A program made the position numbers and the translations under genes. Source: Campylobacter concisus (GTDB lineage Bacteria > Campylobacterota > Campylobacteria > Campylobacterales > Campylobacteraceae). Taken from it: a stretch of DNA of 64,000 nucleotides. Under the pieces are notes generated by a model that was not told the origin of the DNA, ran no database searches, and saw only the letters and a list, made by a program, of their open reading frames with translations. This document shows, piece after piece, positions 42,354 to 51,338 of the stretch; within the stretch, counting starts at the first letter, position 1, and each line of letters starts with the position of its first letter. The stretch is from NCBI RefSeq assembly GCF_001891085.1, contig NZ_JXUP01000001.1, positions 248,001 to 312,000 on the forward strand, in the 5' to 3' direction.

Positions 42354-43793
42354 ATGATACATAAAATTCTTATCGCAAATCGTGGTGAGATCGCAGTTAG
42401 GATAGTCAGAGCTTGTAGGGATTTACACATCCAAAGCGTAGGAATTTACACAGCGCCAGATAGCGAGTGCTTGCATGTAAGGATCGCTGATGAGGCCTAT
42501 CAAGTAGGCGAAGATCCGATCAAAGGCTATCTTGACGCCAAAGCGATCGTAAAGCTTGCTAAAGAGTGCGGGGCTGATGCGATACACCCAGGATACGGCT
42601 TTTTAAGCGAAAACTACGAATTTGCAAAGGCAGTTGAGGATGCTGGGCTTATCTTTATCGGTCCAAAGGCTGAAGTGATAAGAAAAATGGGTGATAAAAA
42701 TATCGCAAGATACCTAATGAAGAGAAACGGCATACCAATCGTTCCAGGCACAGAAAAGCTAAATGACGAGAGTATGGATGCCATAAAAGAGCACGCTAGA
42801 CGCATCGGCTACCCAGTCATTTTAAAAGCAAGCGGTGGTGGTGGTGGCCGTGGCATCAGAGAAGTTTGGCAAGAAGAAGATATGCAAGATGCCTTTGAGT
42901 CTTGCACCAGAGAGGCAAAGACCTACTTTAATAACGATGAAGTTTTTATGGAGAAGCTTGTCGTAAATCCTCGCCACATCGAGTTTCAAATTTTAGGCGA
43001 CAACTACGGCAACATCATCCACCTTTGCGAGCGTGACTGCTCTATCCAAAGGCGCCACCAAAAGATTATCGAGATCGCACCTTGCCCATCGATCAGTGAA
43101 AATTTAAGAAAGATTATGGGCGTGACTGCGGTGGCCGCTGCAAAGGCTGTGGGCTACTCAAACGTAGGAACGATCGAGTTTTTACTAGATGACTACAACA
43201 ACTTTTACTTCATGGAGATGAACACTCGTATCCAAGTGGAACATGGCATCACCGAAGAAATCACCGGCCACGACTTAGTCGTTAGGCAGATAAGGATCGC
43301 AGCTGGTGAAATTTTAGAGATCGAACAAAGTGACATCAAGCCACGTGGTTACGCGATAGAGGCAAGGATCACAGCTGAAAATGTCTGGGAGAATTTCATC
43401 CCAGCACCAGGCACTATCGAGGGCTACTATCCAGCACTTGGTCCATCTGTGCGCGTCGATAGCCACGTCTATAAGGACTACACCATACCGCCATTTTATG
43501 ACTCTTTGATCGCAAAGCTGATCGTAAAGGCGACCGACTACGATCTAGCGGTAAATAAGCTTGAAAGAGCACTTGAAGAATTTACCATCGAAGGCGTGCG
43601 AACGATCATCCCATTTTTGCTAACGATCAGCAAAAGCAAGGAGTTTAGAAGAGGATTTTTCGATACTAGCTACGTTGAGAAAAACTTAAAAACTATCCTT
43701 GAAAATACCTATGATGATATGAACAAAGAGCCAAATGACGACCTAGAAGAGGTCATCGTAGAGGCGATAAAAAGATATAAAAAGAAGAGATGA
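42354..43793 (+). CDS. accC: Biotin carboxylase (AccC)
   Basis: 479 residues. N-terminal ILIANRGEIAVRIVRACRDL, HPGYGFLSEN, the ATP-grasp loop KASGGGGGRGIR, FMEKLVVNPRHIEFQILGD, and ERDCSIQRRHQKIIE are all intact, as is NTRIQVEH near residue 295. The next residues read GITEE where this family almost always has PVTEE, a change next to a catalytic region. It carboxylates the biotin of AccB for fatty acid synthesis; a pyruvate carboxylase A-subunit role is less likely given the sequence as I recall C. jejuni AccC. accB is not adjacent. A -10-like TATGAT lies upstream. Confidence 0.93.
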   Translation: MIHKILIANRGEIAVRIVRACRDLHIQSVGIYTAPDSECLHVRIADEAYQVGEDPIKGYLDAKAIVKLAKECGADAIHPGYGFLSENYEFAKAVEDAGLIFIGPKAEVIRKMGDKNIARYLMKRNGIPIVPGTEKLNDESMDAIKEHARRIGYPVILKASGGGGGRGIREVWQEEDMQDAFESCTREAKTYFNNDEVFMEKLVVNPRHIEFQILGDNYGNIIHLCERDCSIQRRHQKIIEIAPCPSISENLRKIMGVTAVAAAKAVGYSNVGTIEFLLDDYNNFYFMEMNTRIQVEHGITEEITGHDLVVRQIRIAAGEILEIEQSDIKPRGYAIEARITAENVWENFIPAPGTIEGYYPALGPSVRVDSHVYKDYTIPPFYDSLIAKLIVKATDYDLAVNKLERALEEFTIEGVRTIIPFLLTISKSKEFRRGFFDTSYVEKNLKTILENTYDDMNKEPNDDLEEVIVEAIKRYKKKR

Positions 43794-43847
43794 ATTTATC
43801 TCATTGCGGCTTTGGCGATAAATTCCGCCAAGGCTAAATTTTCGCGC

Positions 43848-44485
43848 AAACTGCGTAAATTTTAGCTCCGTCATTTGCCAAGGCGTAGAGCCTGCCACCG
43901 CTTACTAGTATAATCTGATCTGTAACTAAACCAAAATTTCAAACCCTATCTCTTTTAAAAGCAAGCCATTTCTAGCGCTTATCAAAACTGGCTTATTTTT
44001 GTGATTTGCGAACAAAATTTGACCATTAATCCAAGCAAAGTACTCCGTGCAACTGGTTTTAAATTTAAATATCGCCCGTCACTTTTTACATCCACGGCGT
44101 AGAGATATAAAGTAAAACATCCCCCTCACACAGATAAACTGGCGTGTGGAAATATGTGCCAAGCTTTAGCCACCAGATAGTTTTGCCTATTCTTGTACTA
44201 TGCTCTTTAGGCGGCACACTCGCGTTTAAATTTTCATCTTTTGCTTCATTATTGATCGCTGCGCCACCCAAAATTTCTTTGCACTCCATCATAAATGGCG
44301 AGCTCATGCGCACGCAAAAGCCTCAAGTTCGTATGTTTTAGCATCGTTATAAATCTCTTTTATGGGCTACGCTGCTTTATCAAGCTAATTTACCTCATCA
44401 TTAACTCTTTGCAACATCTCGCATTTAGTGATTGCTAGTTTTCTTAGTTATCTCTGCCAGCTTCTTAAATTTATGAAGATTGTGG
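43848..44485 (-). pseudogene. Multiply frameshifted gene remnant
   Basis: Reading the minus strand downward, protein-like segments follow one another in different frames: NLHKFKKLAEITKKTSNH, CEMLQRVNDEVN, PIKEIYNDAKTYELEAFACA, then a 75-codon open piece (44313-44086) with GKTIWWLKLGTYFHTPVYLC, then FAWINGQILFANHKNKPVLI and DQIILVSGGRLYALANDGAK. At least five frame changes or stops separate them. The segments keep an order and a beta-rich character, so this was one gene of roughly 200 codons. Family not recognised. Confidence 0.6.
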
Positions 44486-44576
44486 TCTAAATTTGGGGAC
44501 AAATGGGTCAAAATTAAAAGCGCACCGAGTTAAATTTGATAAAATTTGCCAAAATTTAGCAGATTAAAGGACTGAT

Positions 44577-45161
44577 ATGTTTTTAAAGTTAAACCAGATA
44601 GCTCAAAAATTAGATCAAATTTTCTTGCCACTAGAGCAAGAGGGTATGACTGGCATGAGACTCTTGCTTCAAAATGATGTTAAAGCCACCGCACAAGCAC
44701 TTAAAAACGCACAAGAAGCTCTTGGCATAAATTTCCCAGCTAAATTTACAAAGCTTTTAAGCAAATTTGACCTTGGAAATTTTGAAATTTGCAATGTCAA
44801 ATTTGGCTCCAAAGGCGATTACGTGAGTGAGCTAGTACGGCTAAATAGCGTAGATGAGTTTGGTGGCAAATGGTGGCAAGGTGAAGCTCGCCCTTTAAAT
44901 TTGATAGTCTTTGCCGTGGGTGATCCGTGGATATTTTTGCTTGATTGCACGAGTGGCGCGGTCTATGCATGGCTCTTTGGAGATGAGGAGCTTTGCAGCA
45001 GGTGCGTCGCAAGCGACTTTGAAAAATTTTTCATAGCGCTTGCCAGCACCTATATAGCAAGACTAAATGATGAAGCCATGCCATCAGCCCAGCATATCCT
45101 AAATTTTGTCCAAGCAGACGACACAGCACTTGATTTTTGGCAAGAGATGGCGCAAATTTAG
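44577..45161 (+). CDS. SMI1/KNR4 (SUKH) family protein
   Basis: 194 residues, cytoplasmic. The SUKH pattern is visible: ALGINFPAKFTKLLSKFDLG near residues 48-67 (hydrophobic-Pro-x-hydrophobic start of the fold), an aromatic-rich centre (GGKWWQGEARPLNLIVFAVG) and LLDCTSGAVYAWLFGDEE. Many SUKH proteins are immunity proteins that neutralise nuclease or other toxins of contact-dependent systems, but no toxin gene is nearby. ATG follows AAAGGACTGAT. A decayed copy of its 3' two-thirds lies on the far side of gdhA (47015-47345). Confidence 0.75.
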   Translation: MFLKLNQIAQKLDQIFLPLEQEGMTGMRLLLQNDVKATAQALKNAQEALGINFPAKFTKLLSKFDLGNFEICNVKFGSKGDYVSELVRLNSVDEFGGKWWQGEARPLNLIVFAVGDPWIFLLDCTSGAVYAWLFGDEELCSRCVASDFEKFFIALASTYIARLNDEAMPSAQHILNFVQADDTALDFWQEMAQI

Positions 45162-45359
45162 TAAATTTAGGCTCCACTCAGCCTAAATTCTATTTTATAA
45201 ATTTATCCCAGCGATCGAAACAAAAACCACTTTTTATAAATTTAGTTTCGATATGTAACGCTCATTGCCTAAAATAAAAATATAAAAATAAATTTAAATA
45301 AAAATTTTTTCTATGAGAGTTAATATTCAACTACGAAAATTTGACGAATAGGAGCCAAA

Positions 45360-46718
45360 ATGAGCGAGTACATCGAAAAAACGATGGAGTGGATAAAAAA
45401 GACCAATCCGGGTCAAGGCGTCTTTGTCCAGGCTGCGACCGAGGTTTTAAATAGCCTCGAGCCGCTTATAAAAAGAGAGAGCAAGTACCAAAAACACGCA
45501 ATCCTAGAGCGCATCGTCATCCCTGAGCGCACGGTGATATTTCGCGTCACATACACGGGCGACGACGGCAGACCGCAGGTAAATAACGGCTACCGCGTGC
45601 AGTTTAACTCAGCCGTGGGCCCCTATAAAGGCGGTATCAGACTGCATCCTAGCGTCGATCTTGGCGTACTAAAATTTCTTGGATTTGAGCAAATTTTTAA
45701 AAATTCGCTCACGGGCGTAAATATCGGCGGCGCAAAAGGCGGCAGCACCTTTGATCCAAAAGGCAAGAGCGAGGGCGAGATAATGCGCTTTTGCCAAGCG
45801 TTTATGAGCGAGCTATACCGCCACATCGGCAACACTGTAGACGTACCCGCAGGCGACATCGGCGTGGGCGCGCGCGAGATCGGCTATATGTTTGGGCAGT
45901 ATAAAAAACTCACGGGCAGATTTGACGGCATACTCACGGGCAAAGGCTTAAACTGGGGCGGCAGCCTAGCGCGTACGGAAGCGACTGGATACGGGTTAGT
46001 CTATTTTACGCAAAATATGCTGCAAAAAGCTGGGCTTGGGCTAGAAGGCAAAAAATGCAGCATAAGCGGTAGCGGAAACGTCGCCATATACACGGTAGAA
46101 AAGCTCTATCAAGTAGGCGCGCTGCCTATCACGGTTTCTGATTCAAACGGATACGTTTACGACGCCGAGGGCATCGATCTAGCGGTGCTTAAAGAGCTAA
46201 AAGAGGTCAAACGCGCGCGCCTTAGCGAATACGTTAAATTTAGACCGAACGCAAAATACGTAAGCGTGGGCGAGTACAAAGAGGGCAGAAACGGCGTGTG
46301 GGACGTGCCGTGCGACGGGGCGTTTCCGTGCGCGACGCAAAACGAGCTGCATCTAGCCGACATAAAGACGCTCTACGCTAACGGCTGCCGTTTCGTGGCT
46401 GAGGGCGCAAATATGCCAAGCACGCTTGATGCGATAAATTTTATGCTAGCGCAAAAGGATTTTTACTTCGCTCCGGCAAAGGCGGCAAACGCGGGCGGCG
46501 TGGGCACGTCAGGTCTTGAGATGATGCAAAATGCCGGCATGACCGCATGGAGCTTTGAAAAGGTCGATCACAGACTGCACGGCATAATGAATCATATCTT
46601 TGAGCTTAGCTACGAGACTAGCAAGGAGTTTGGCGACGAGGGAAATCTGGTGCTTGGCTCAAATATCGCGGGCTTTAGAAAAGTGGCCGACGCGATGATA
46701 GATCAGGGATATGTGTAG
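45360..46718 (+). CDS. gdhA: NADP-type glutamate dehydrogenase
   Basis: 452 residues, the hexameric small form. Substrate and catalytic blocks: VQFNSAVGPYKGGIRLHP, the active-site loop VNIGGAKGGSTFDPKGKSEGE shown by GGAKGGSTFDPKGKS, and PAGDIGVGAREIGYMFG; coenzyme fold SISGSGNVAIYTVEKL; and AANAGGVGTSGLEMMQN near the C terminus. It makes glutamate from ammonium and 2-oxoglutarate. Base composition is clearly richer in G+C than the neighbours, and the gene stands between an intact and a broken SUKH copy, which suggests insertion or transfer. SD AGGAGCCAAA. Confidence 0.96.
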   Translation: MSEYIEKTMEWIKKTNPGQGVFVQAATEVLNSLEPLIKRESKYQKHAILERIVIPERTVIFRVTYTGDDGRPQVNNGYRVQFNSAVGPYKGGIRLHPSVDLGVLKFLGFEQIFKNSLTGVNIGGAKGGSTFDPKGKSEGEIMRFCQAFMSELYRHIGNTVDVPAGDIGVGAREIGYMFGQYKKLTGRFDGILTGKGLNWGGSLARTEATGYGLVYFTQNMLQKAGLGLEGKKCSISGSGNVAIYTVEKLYQVGALPITVSDSNGYVYDAEGIDLAVLKELKEVKRARLSEYVKFRPNAKYVSVGEYKEGRNGVWDVPCDGAFPCATQNELHLADIKTLYANGCRFVAEGANMPSTLDAINFMLAQKDFYFAPAKAANAGGVGTSGLEMMQNAGMTAWSFEKVDHRLHGIMNHIFELSYETSKEFGDEGNLVLGSNIAGFRKVADAMIDQGYV

Positions 46719-47014
46719 GGCTGATTTTAGCTCTTGCTCTATAAATTTGCGTCCAAGCTAAATTTGGACGTAAACCAATATGAAATAAGTTTGGGCTTTT
46801 AGCTAAAAGAGAGTTTGCCTTTTGTATAGCAAATTTTACTGACAAACTATCAAATTTACGCTAGTTTGAAGTATTTTATGCAGCGTTCGTTTTGACAAAT
46901 TCGTGGTGGCGTGATAGATGTGGATTTGAAGCTCGCCTAAATTTAAAATATTGATACTAAGGTGGCGAGCAGATCACTATTTTTAGAGCATTTAATAGAA
47001 ATTTTGTCAAAAAA

Positions 47015-47345
47015 GCTGGCGTGGTGGCAAATGGTGGAGTGGCGAGGTTGTGCAACAAATTTGAAAGTTTTTGCCATGTATGCTTTTGCTTGATTGTACG
47101 AGTGGTATGTTTATGTGTGGCTGTTTAAAGATGAAGAAATTTGTAGCAGGCGCGTTGCGATCGAGAAATTCTTATAGTGTTAGCTGGCATCGATATAGCA
47201 AGGCAAAATGAAAAAAGTTCTGGTAGAGAATGAGCAAACACTAAATTTTATCCAAGCAGATTATAGGGTATTTGATTTTTGCCAAGAAATGGCTTATAAA
47301 ATTTAGTAAATTTATGCTCACCCAGCCTAAAATTCTCTTTTATAA
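47015..47345 (+). pseudogene. Decayed second copy of the SUKH gene
   Basis: From GGTGGCAAATGGTGG onward the sequence follows 44870-45205 with many substitutions and indels. Shared landmarks in the same order are TTTTTGC..GCTTGATTG.ACGAGTGG, GATGA.GA..TTTG.AGCAGG.GCGT, ATAGCAAG.C.AAATGA, CTAAATTTT.TCCAAGCAGA and GATTTTTG.CAAGA.ATGGC, and the similarity runs on past the stop into the 3' flank (TTTAGTAAATTTA, then TTTTATAAATTTA). No frame stays open. It is a direct duplicate of the 3' two-thirds of the SUKH gene. Confidence 0.8.
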
Positions 47346-47359
47346 ATTTAAACTACAAA

Positions 47360-47860
47360 CAAGCGAATTTTTTAGCAAGTTTAGCCTGCTATTAAGCGAA
47401 ATTTAACTTAAAATGTTAAGCACAAGTACCATAAACTTAAAAATTCACAAGAAGTTATCAAATTTACTCTAACAGGTTACCCTTACCTAGCCAAATTTCA
47501 GCAAAGCGCCCATGTAATGGTTGGCAGAAAAAGGATGAAGCAAATTCTAGTAAGCAAAAATTAAAATTTGCTCCATTTAATCCACGAACAATCAAATTTA
47601 TCGTCAAATTTGGTCGCCACATAAAACCAAGAGTAGTCAAAGCTTTTTGTAAAAAGTATTATTAAAGCGATATCCCATTACCAAATTTAGCTAGATATTA
47701 GGCAAAATTTAGCTTAAAAATACTCACGCAAGCACTCAAATTTTGTAAGCTCACAAGAAATATTTTCAGCACAACATCCATACGAGCGATAACAAAGCGG
47801 GTAAATTCCAGCAAGTAAAGACCAAAATTTACTAAATTTAAACCACATCCAAATTTTGCC
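47360..47860. repeat. Two diverged direct repeats in noncoding DNA
   Basis: A block starting near 47376 (TTTAGC..ATTAAGCGAAATTTA, then TTCACAAGAAGTTAT, then GTAAGCAAAAATTAAAATTTGC) recurs from about 47676 (TTTAGC..ATTAGGCAAAATTTA, GCTCACAAGAAATATT, GCAAGTAAAGACCAAAATTT) with many changes. Offset is about 300 bases. No coding frame remains; probably an old tandem duplication of a lost gene. Confidence 0.45.
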
Positions 47861-47986
47861 TATCAAATTTAACCATAAGGTATATCAACCCTGCAAACGC
47901 CTTTGCATAAATTTAACACATATAAAAATGATAGGATTTTTGGAAAATAATTATTTATAAGTTTTTGTATTAAAAATTTAATGTAA

Positions 47987-48014
47987 CAAAGAGCAAGCCC
48001 TAGCCTGCTCTTTG
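47987..48014 (-). terminator. Hairpin downstream of infC
   Basis: CAAAGAGCA / TGCTCTTTG is a perfect 9-bp stem with a 10-base loop, starting 8 bases after the infC stop on the minus strand. The following TTACATTAAATTTTT is T-rich but interrupted, so it is a probable terminator of moderate strength. Confidence 0.6.
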
Positions 48015-48021
48015 TGAAAAT

Positions 48022-48540
48022 TTAACCCTTTTTTGGAGTTACAAGCATATTTACATAACGACCTTCTATTATAGGCTCTTTGTCGCGGTCAGCCTCATCC
48101 TTGATCATCTCCCAGACCTTCTCAAGCATGGCTACGCCAGCCTCTGGGGTGCTCATCTCGCGACCCTTTAAAAATACACGAAATTTAACGTATTTGCCAT
48201 CTTGCAAAAACTCGCTTGCGTGTTTAACCTTGTAGTTTATATCGTTTTGGGCGATCTTGACAGAGAGTTTTATCTCTTTTATCTCGATGGTTTTTTGCTT
48301 TTTCTTAGCCTCTTTTTGCTTTTTCTCTTGCTGATAGCGGAATTTACCATAGTCCATTATCTTGCAAACTGGCGGCTTCGCGTCTGGCGCTATAAGCACT
48401 AGATCAAGCCCAAGCTTATTTGAGATCTCTAAAGCCTCTTCTCTTGAGATGACACCGTATGCCGTGCCATCATCCCCTACACATCTTACCTCTCTCGCCC
48501 TTATGTCCTCATTGAGCAATACTTCATTTTCCTTACTCAA
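48022..48540 (-). CDS. infC: Translation initiation factor IF-3
   Basis: 172 residues. The family patterns [37 protein letters not shown] and [19 protein letters not shown] are present, as is the C-terminal domain to VTPKKG. IF-3 binds the 30S subunit and proofreads initiation. The start is a TTG (48538-48540) overlapping the thrS stop in TTTTTGA; a rare start codon is in keeping with the autoregulation of infC known from other bacteria. rpmI and rplT do not follow, unlike in E. coli. Confidence 0.96.
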   Translation of the reverse strand: MSKENEVLLNEDIRAREVRCVGDDGTAYGVISREEALEISNKLGLDLVLIAPDAKPPVCKIMDYGKFRYQQEKKQKEAKKKQKTIEIKEIKLSVKIAQNDINYKVKHASEFLQDGKYVKFRVFLKGREMSTPEAGVAMLEKVWEMIKDEADRDKEPIIEGRYVNMLVTPKKG

Positions 48541-50357
48541 AAATGTACCTCACTAAGTTTCTCCTTCGTTAAATTTATAAATTCCGCCAAGCTCATATCG
48601 CTCTGCGTCCTAGCCTGTCTATCGCGCAACGCAACGCTCTTGTTCGCTACTTCGTTGTCTCCTAGCACGACTATCATAGGCACCCTTTGTTTTTCTGCCG
48701 TTCTTATTCTCTTATTTAAACTCTCATTTTTACTTGCTATCTCGCTATCGACGTTGATCTTTCTTAGCTCACGTGAAATTTCTTTTGCGTATTCTAAATG
48801 CGTGTCACTAATAGGCACGATGACGACCTGAGTAGGAGCGATGAAAAATGGCAACTCACCAGCAGTGTGCTCAAGTAAAATTCCTATAAATCTCTCAAAA
48901 CTACCAAGTAAAGCTCTGTGGAGCATTACAGGGCGCTGTCTTTCGTTATTTGCGTCGATGTAGCCTAGATCAAAACGTTCTGGCAAGTTAAAGTCCACCT
49001 GTATCGTGCCACACTGCCATTTTCGCTTTAGCGCGTCAGTGATTTTAATGTCGATCTTTGGACCGTAGAATGCGCCGCCGCCCTCATCGATACCGTATTT
49101 AAAGCCATTTTCATCAAGAGCTTCTTTTAGCGCTTTGGTCGCCGTTTCCCAAATTTCATCTCCGCCGATCGCTTTTGCAGGTTTGGTCGAAATTTCCATC
49201 TCATAGTGAAAGCCAAAATTTTCCATTATCTTGCCAGCAAATTTTAAAATTTCTAGGATATTTTCTTTGATTTGACTTGGCATACAAAAGATATGTGAGT
49301 CATCTTGTGCAAATTCGCGAACTCTAAAAAGTCCATGTAAAACGCCACTTTTTTCATGGCGATGTACGACGCCGTATTCGAAAAATTTAAGCGGTAGATC
49401 GCGGTAAGACCTGATATCACTTTGATAGACTTTGATGTGACCAACGCAGTTCATCGGCTTGATGCCATACTCTGTCTCGTCGATCGTCGTAAAGTACATA
49501 TTTTCTTTATAGTTTGCGTAGTGGCCGCTTCTTCTCCACACGTCAGCCTTTAAAAGCTCAGGTCCTCGCACTGGCTCGTAGCCACGGTCGCGGTGAGCTT
49601 TGTATAAAATTTGCTCTAACTTAGAGCGCAAGCGTCCACCATTTGGTAACCATATCGGCAAGCCGCCACCCACTTCTTCATCAAAAGTAAATAGTTTCAT
49701 CTCGGTGCCAAGCTTTCTGTGGTCGCGCTTTTTGGCCTCTTCGATGATTCGGATGTGCTCTTTTAAGCTCTCTTTATCTGCATAGGCTGTGCCGTAAATT
49801 CTAGTTAGCATCTCACGGCTCTCATCGCCGCCAAGATATGCGCCAGCCACGCGTGTAAGTTTGAAAAATTTTAAAAATTTAGTATTTGGTACGTGTGGTC
49901 CGCGGCAAAGATCTTCAAAATCCCCTTGCGAGTAGCTGCTCACTTCGCCATCTGGAATTCTTTTTAAGACCTCTTGCTTTAGGTCGTCATCTTTAAATTT
50001 ATCGCTCATATTAGCTTTGGTTGAGCAGGTTTTGATGATATCAAATTTCTTCTCAGCAAGCTCTTTCATCTTATCTTCGATTGCAGCTAGATCGCTCTCG
50101 CCTAGCTTCGTGCCCTCATCATCAACTCTAAAATCATAATAAAATCCATCTTCTACGTTTGGTCCGACAAAGAATTTCGCCTTTGGATAGAGTGATTTGA
50201 TAGCTTGTGCCATGAGGTGCGCACAGGAGTGTCTGATAACGTGTAGTGCCTCTTTTGAGTTGTCAAAATAGATAGGCTCAGCACTACTCTCACGCCCTGC
50301 GATACTTTGAGTATCGACTATTTCGCCATTTAGTTTGTATGCGATGATATCGCTCAT
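48537..50357 (-). CDS. thrS: Threonyl-tRNA synthetase
   Basis: 606 residues, shorter than the E. coli enzyme because the N-terminal TGS region is reduced to about 35 residues, as I recall for other Campylobacterota. The editing domain has [15 protein letters not shown] (HxxxH) and the [13 protein letters not shown] block. The class II core has motif 1 region, [11 protein letters not shown] with the zinc Cys, motif 2 [12 protein letters not shown], and motif 3 [15 protein letters not shown]. The anticodon domain begins near [15 protein letters not shown] follows AAGGAAAAACA. It heads the thrS-infC operon. Confidence 0.97.
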   Translation of the reverse strand: MSDIIAYKLNGEIVDTQSIAGRESSAEPIYFDNSKEALHVIRHSCAHLMAQAIKSLYPKAKFFVGPNVEDGFYYDFRVDDEGTKLGESDLAAIEDKMKELAEKKFDIIKTCSTKANMSDKFKDDDLKQEVLKRIPDGEVSSYSQGDFEDLCRGPHVPNTKFLKFFKLTRVAGAYLGGDESREMLTRIYGTAYADKESLKEHIRIIEEAKKRDHRKLGTEMKLFTFDEEVGGGLPIWLPNGGRLRSKLEQILYKAHRDRGYEPVRGPELLKADVWRRSGHYANYKENMYFTTIDETEYGIKPMNCVGHIKVYQSDIRSYRDLPLKFFEYGVVHRHEKSGVLHGLFRVREFAQDDSHIFCMPSQIKENILEILKFAGKIMENFGFHYEMEISTKPAKAIGGDEIWETATKALKEALDENGFKYGIDEGGGAFYGPKIDIKITDALKRKWQCGTIQVDFNLPERFDLGYIDANNERQRPVMLHRALLGSFERFIGILLEHTAGELPFFIAPTQVVIVPISDTHLEYAKEISRELRKINVDSEIASKNESLNKRIRTAEKQRVPMIVVLGDNEVANKSVALRDRQARTQSDMSLAEFINLTKEKLSEVHF

Positions 50358-50613
50358 TGTTTTTCCTTATATCAAATTGTCTTTTTTACGATAAAAGAAC
50401 GATTAAGGATTTTATCTAAATGGGCTTTAAGCTAAACTTAATATTTACTAAGCAAATTTTTATAAATTCTTTTTAAATCCACAAGCTTTGATCTATAAAT
50501 TTATTTATGAAATATATATATTTATATTTAAATGTGTAAATCCCTAAATTTAAAGCTTTTTATTTATATAATTTATTATATTTTAAGATTATGCCTGATA
50601 ATATTTGTTCTTG

Positions 50614-50659
50614 AAATGAATTTAGCAATTTCTCGTCTTTGCATTATTTAAATTCATTT
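50614..50659. promoter_or_regulatory. 11-bp inverted repeat between ybaK-like gene and thrS
   Basis: AAATGAATTTA (50614-50624) and TAAATTCATTT (50649-50659) form a perfect 11-bp stem with a 24-base loop. It lies in the ~350-base gene-free stretch 50358-50707, 19 bases from the next hairpin. It could be part of the thrS leader on the minus strand or of a small RNA on the plus strand. Confidence 0.4.
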
Positions 50660-50677
50660 TTCTCCCGACAATATTTA

Positions 50678-50709
50678 GTGCTAGGAAGTGGTTAGCCTAG
50701 CACTTTTTT
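50678..50709 (+). terminator. Hairpin with T-run beside ybaK-like gene
   Basis: GTGCTAGG / CCTAGCAC is a perfect 8-bp stem with a 10-base loop, followed on the plus strand by TTTTTT. In that orientation it is a textbook intrinsic terminator, yet no plus-strand gene ends here. On the minus strand it sits 4 bases after the stop of the ybaK-like gene with a poor T-run, so it may act in both directions. Confidence 0.6.
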
Positions 50710-51274
50710 ATTCTGCAAAATTTATTAGCATTGGTTGCACTATCTTTGTATAATCTTTTGTATTTAAAATGATCGATCTATCGAGTAGTCCCGCATTAAA
50801 TGCGATCTCATCGTTTCTTTGTAGTAGCCTTTCATCAACTACAATGTGTAAATTTTTATGAAAGCTAAATGGTGGCACTGAACCAAAAACACAATCTGTC
50901 AATGCCAAAACCTCATCTGGACTAGCTAGGCTTGCTCTTTTGCCGTCAAATTTTTGTGTCAAGCTATCAAGATTTGCTTGCATATCGGCTGGCAAAATAG
51001 CCAAAATATAAATTTTACCAGCCTTCATCGCTGGCTTTTCATCGCTTAGTAAATAATCATTTAGTACATTTTCATCTTTAAAAATTTGCCTAAATTTCTC
51101 CTCATCCACTCCTTTAATAGAGCAAACTAGAGCCTTTGCGCCTTGGCTCATCTTTGTTCCTCTAAGTTTTGCCACCTCTTCTGAAGTGGTCGCACTCTCA
51201 TGATCTATCACTCTAAATTTAGCCTCGTTTTTACTAAGGAGATCGTGGATTTTATTAAAAATTTGCTCAGACAC
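50708..51274 (-). CDS. YbaK/EbsC family aminoacyl-tRNA editing protein
   Basis: 188 residues from the GTG at 51274 (AAAGGAAAGAGCT upstream); the frame runs on to 51430 but that part overlaps ung and lacks a ribosome site. YbaK fold features: FRVIDHESATTSEEVAKLRG, the conserved Lys in SQGAKALVCSIKG, and FGSVPPFSFHKNLHIVVDERLL. The family deacylates mischarged tRNAs, often Cys- or Ala-tRNA(Pro). Specificity cannot be told here. Divergent from ung. Confidence 0.85.
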   Translation of the reverse strand: MSEQIFNKIHDLLSKNEAKFRVIDHESATTSEEVAKLRGTKMSQGAKALVCSIKGVDEEKFRQIFKDENVLNDYLLSDEKPAMKAGKIYILAILPADMQANLDSLTQKFDGKRASLASPDEVLALTDCVFGSVPPFSFHKNLHIVVDERLLQRNDEIAFNAGLLDRSIILNTKDYTKIVQPMLINFAE

Positions 51275-51338
51275 AGCTCTTTCCTTTGGATAAATTTTAG
51301 TTAAAATTATACCGCTAAAACTTACAAAAGGCAGGAAA

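Noticed and set aside
42830-42860. GGTGGTGGTGGTGGC run as a phase-variable tract in accC
   Set aside because: It encodes the conserved ATP-grasp glycine loop; it is not a homopolymer and length changes would destroy the enzyme.
46748-46772. CGTCCAA / TTGGACG hairpin after gdhA as terminator
   Set aside because: The 7-bp stem is real but no T-run follows on the plus strand, so I do not list it as a terminator.
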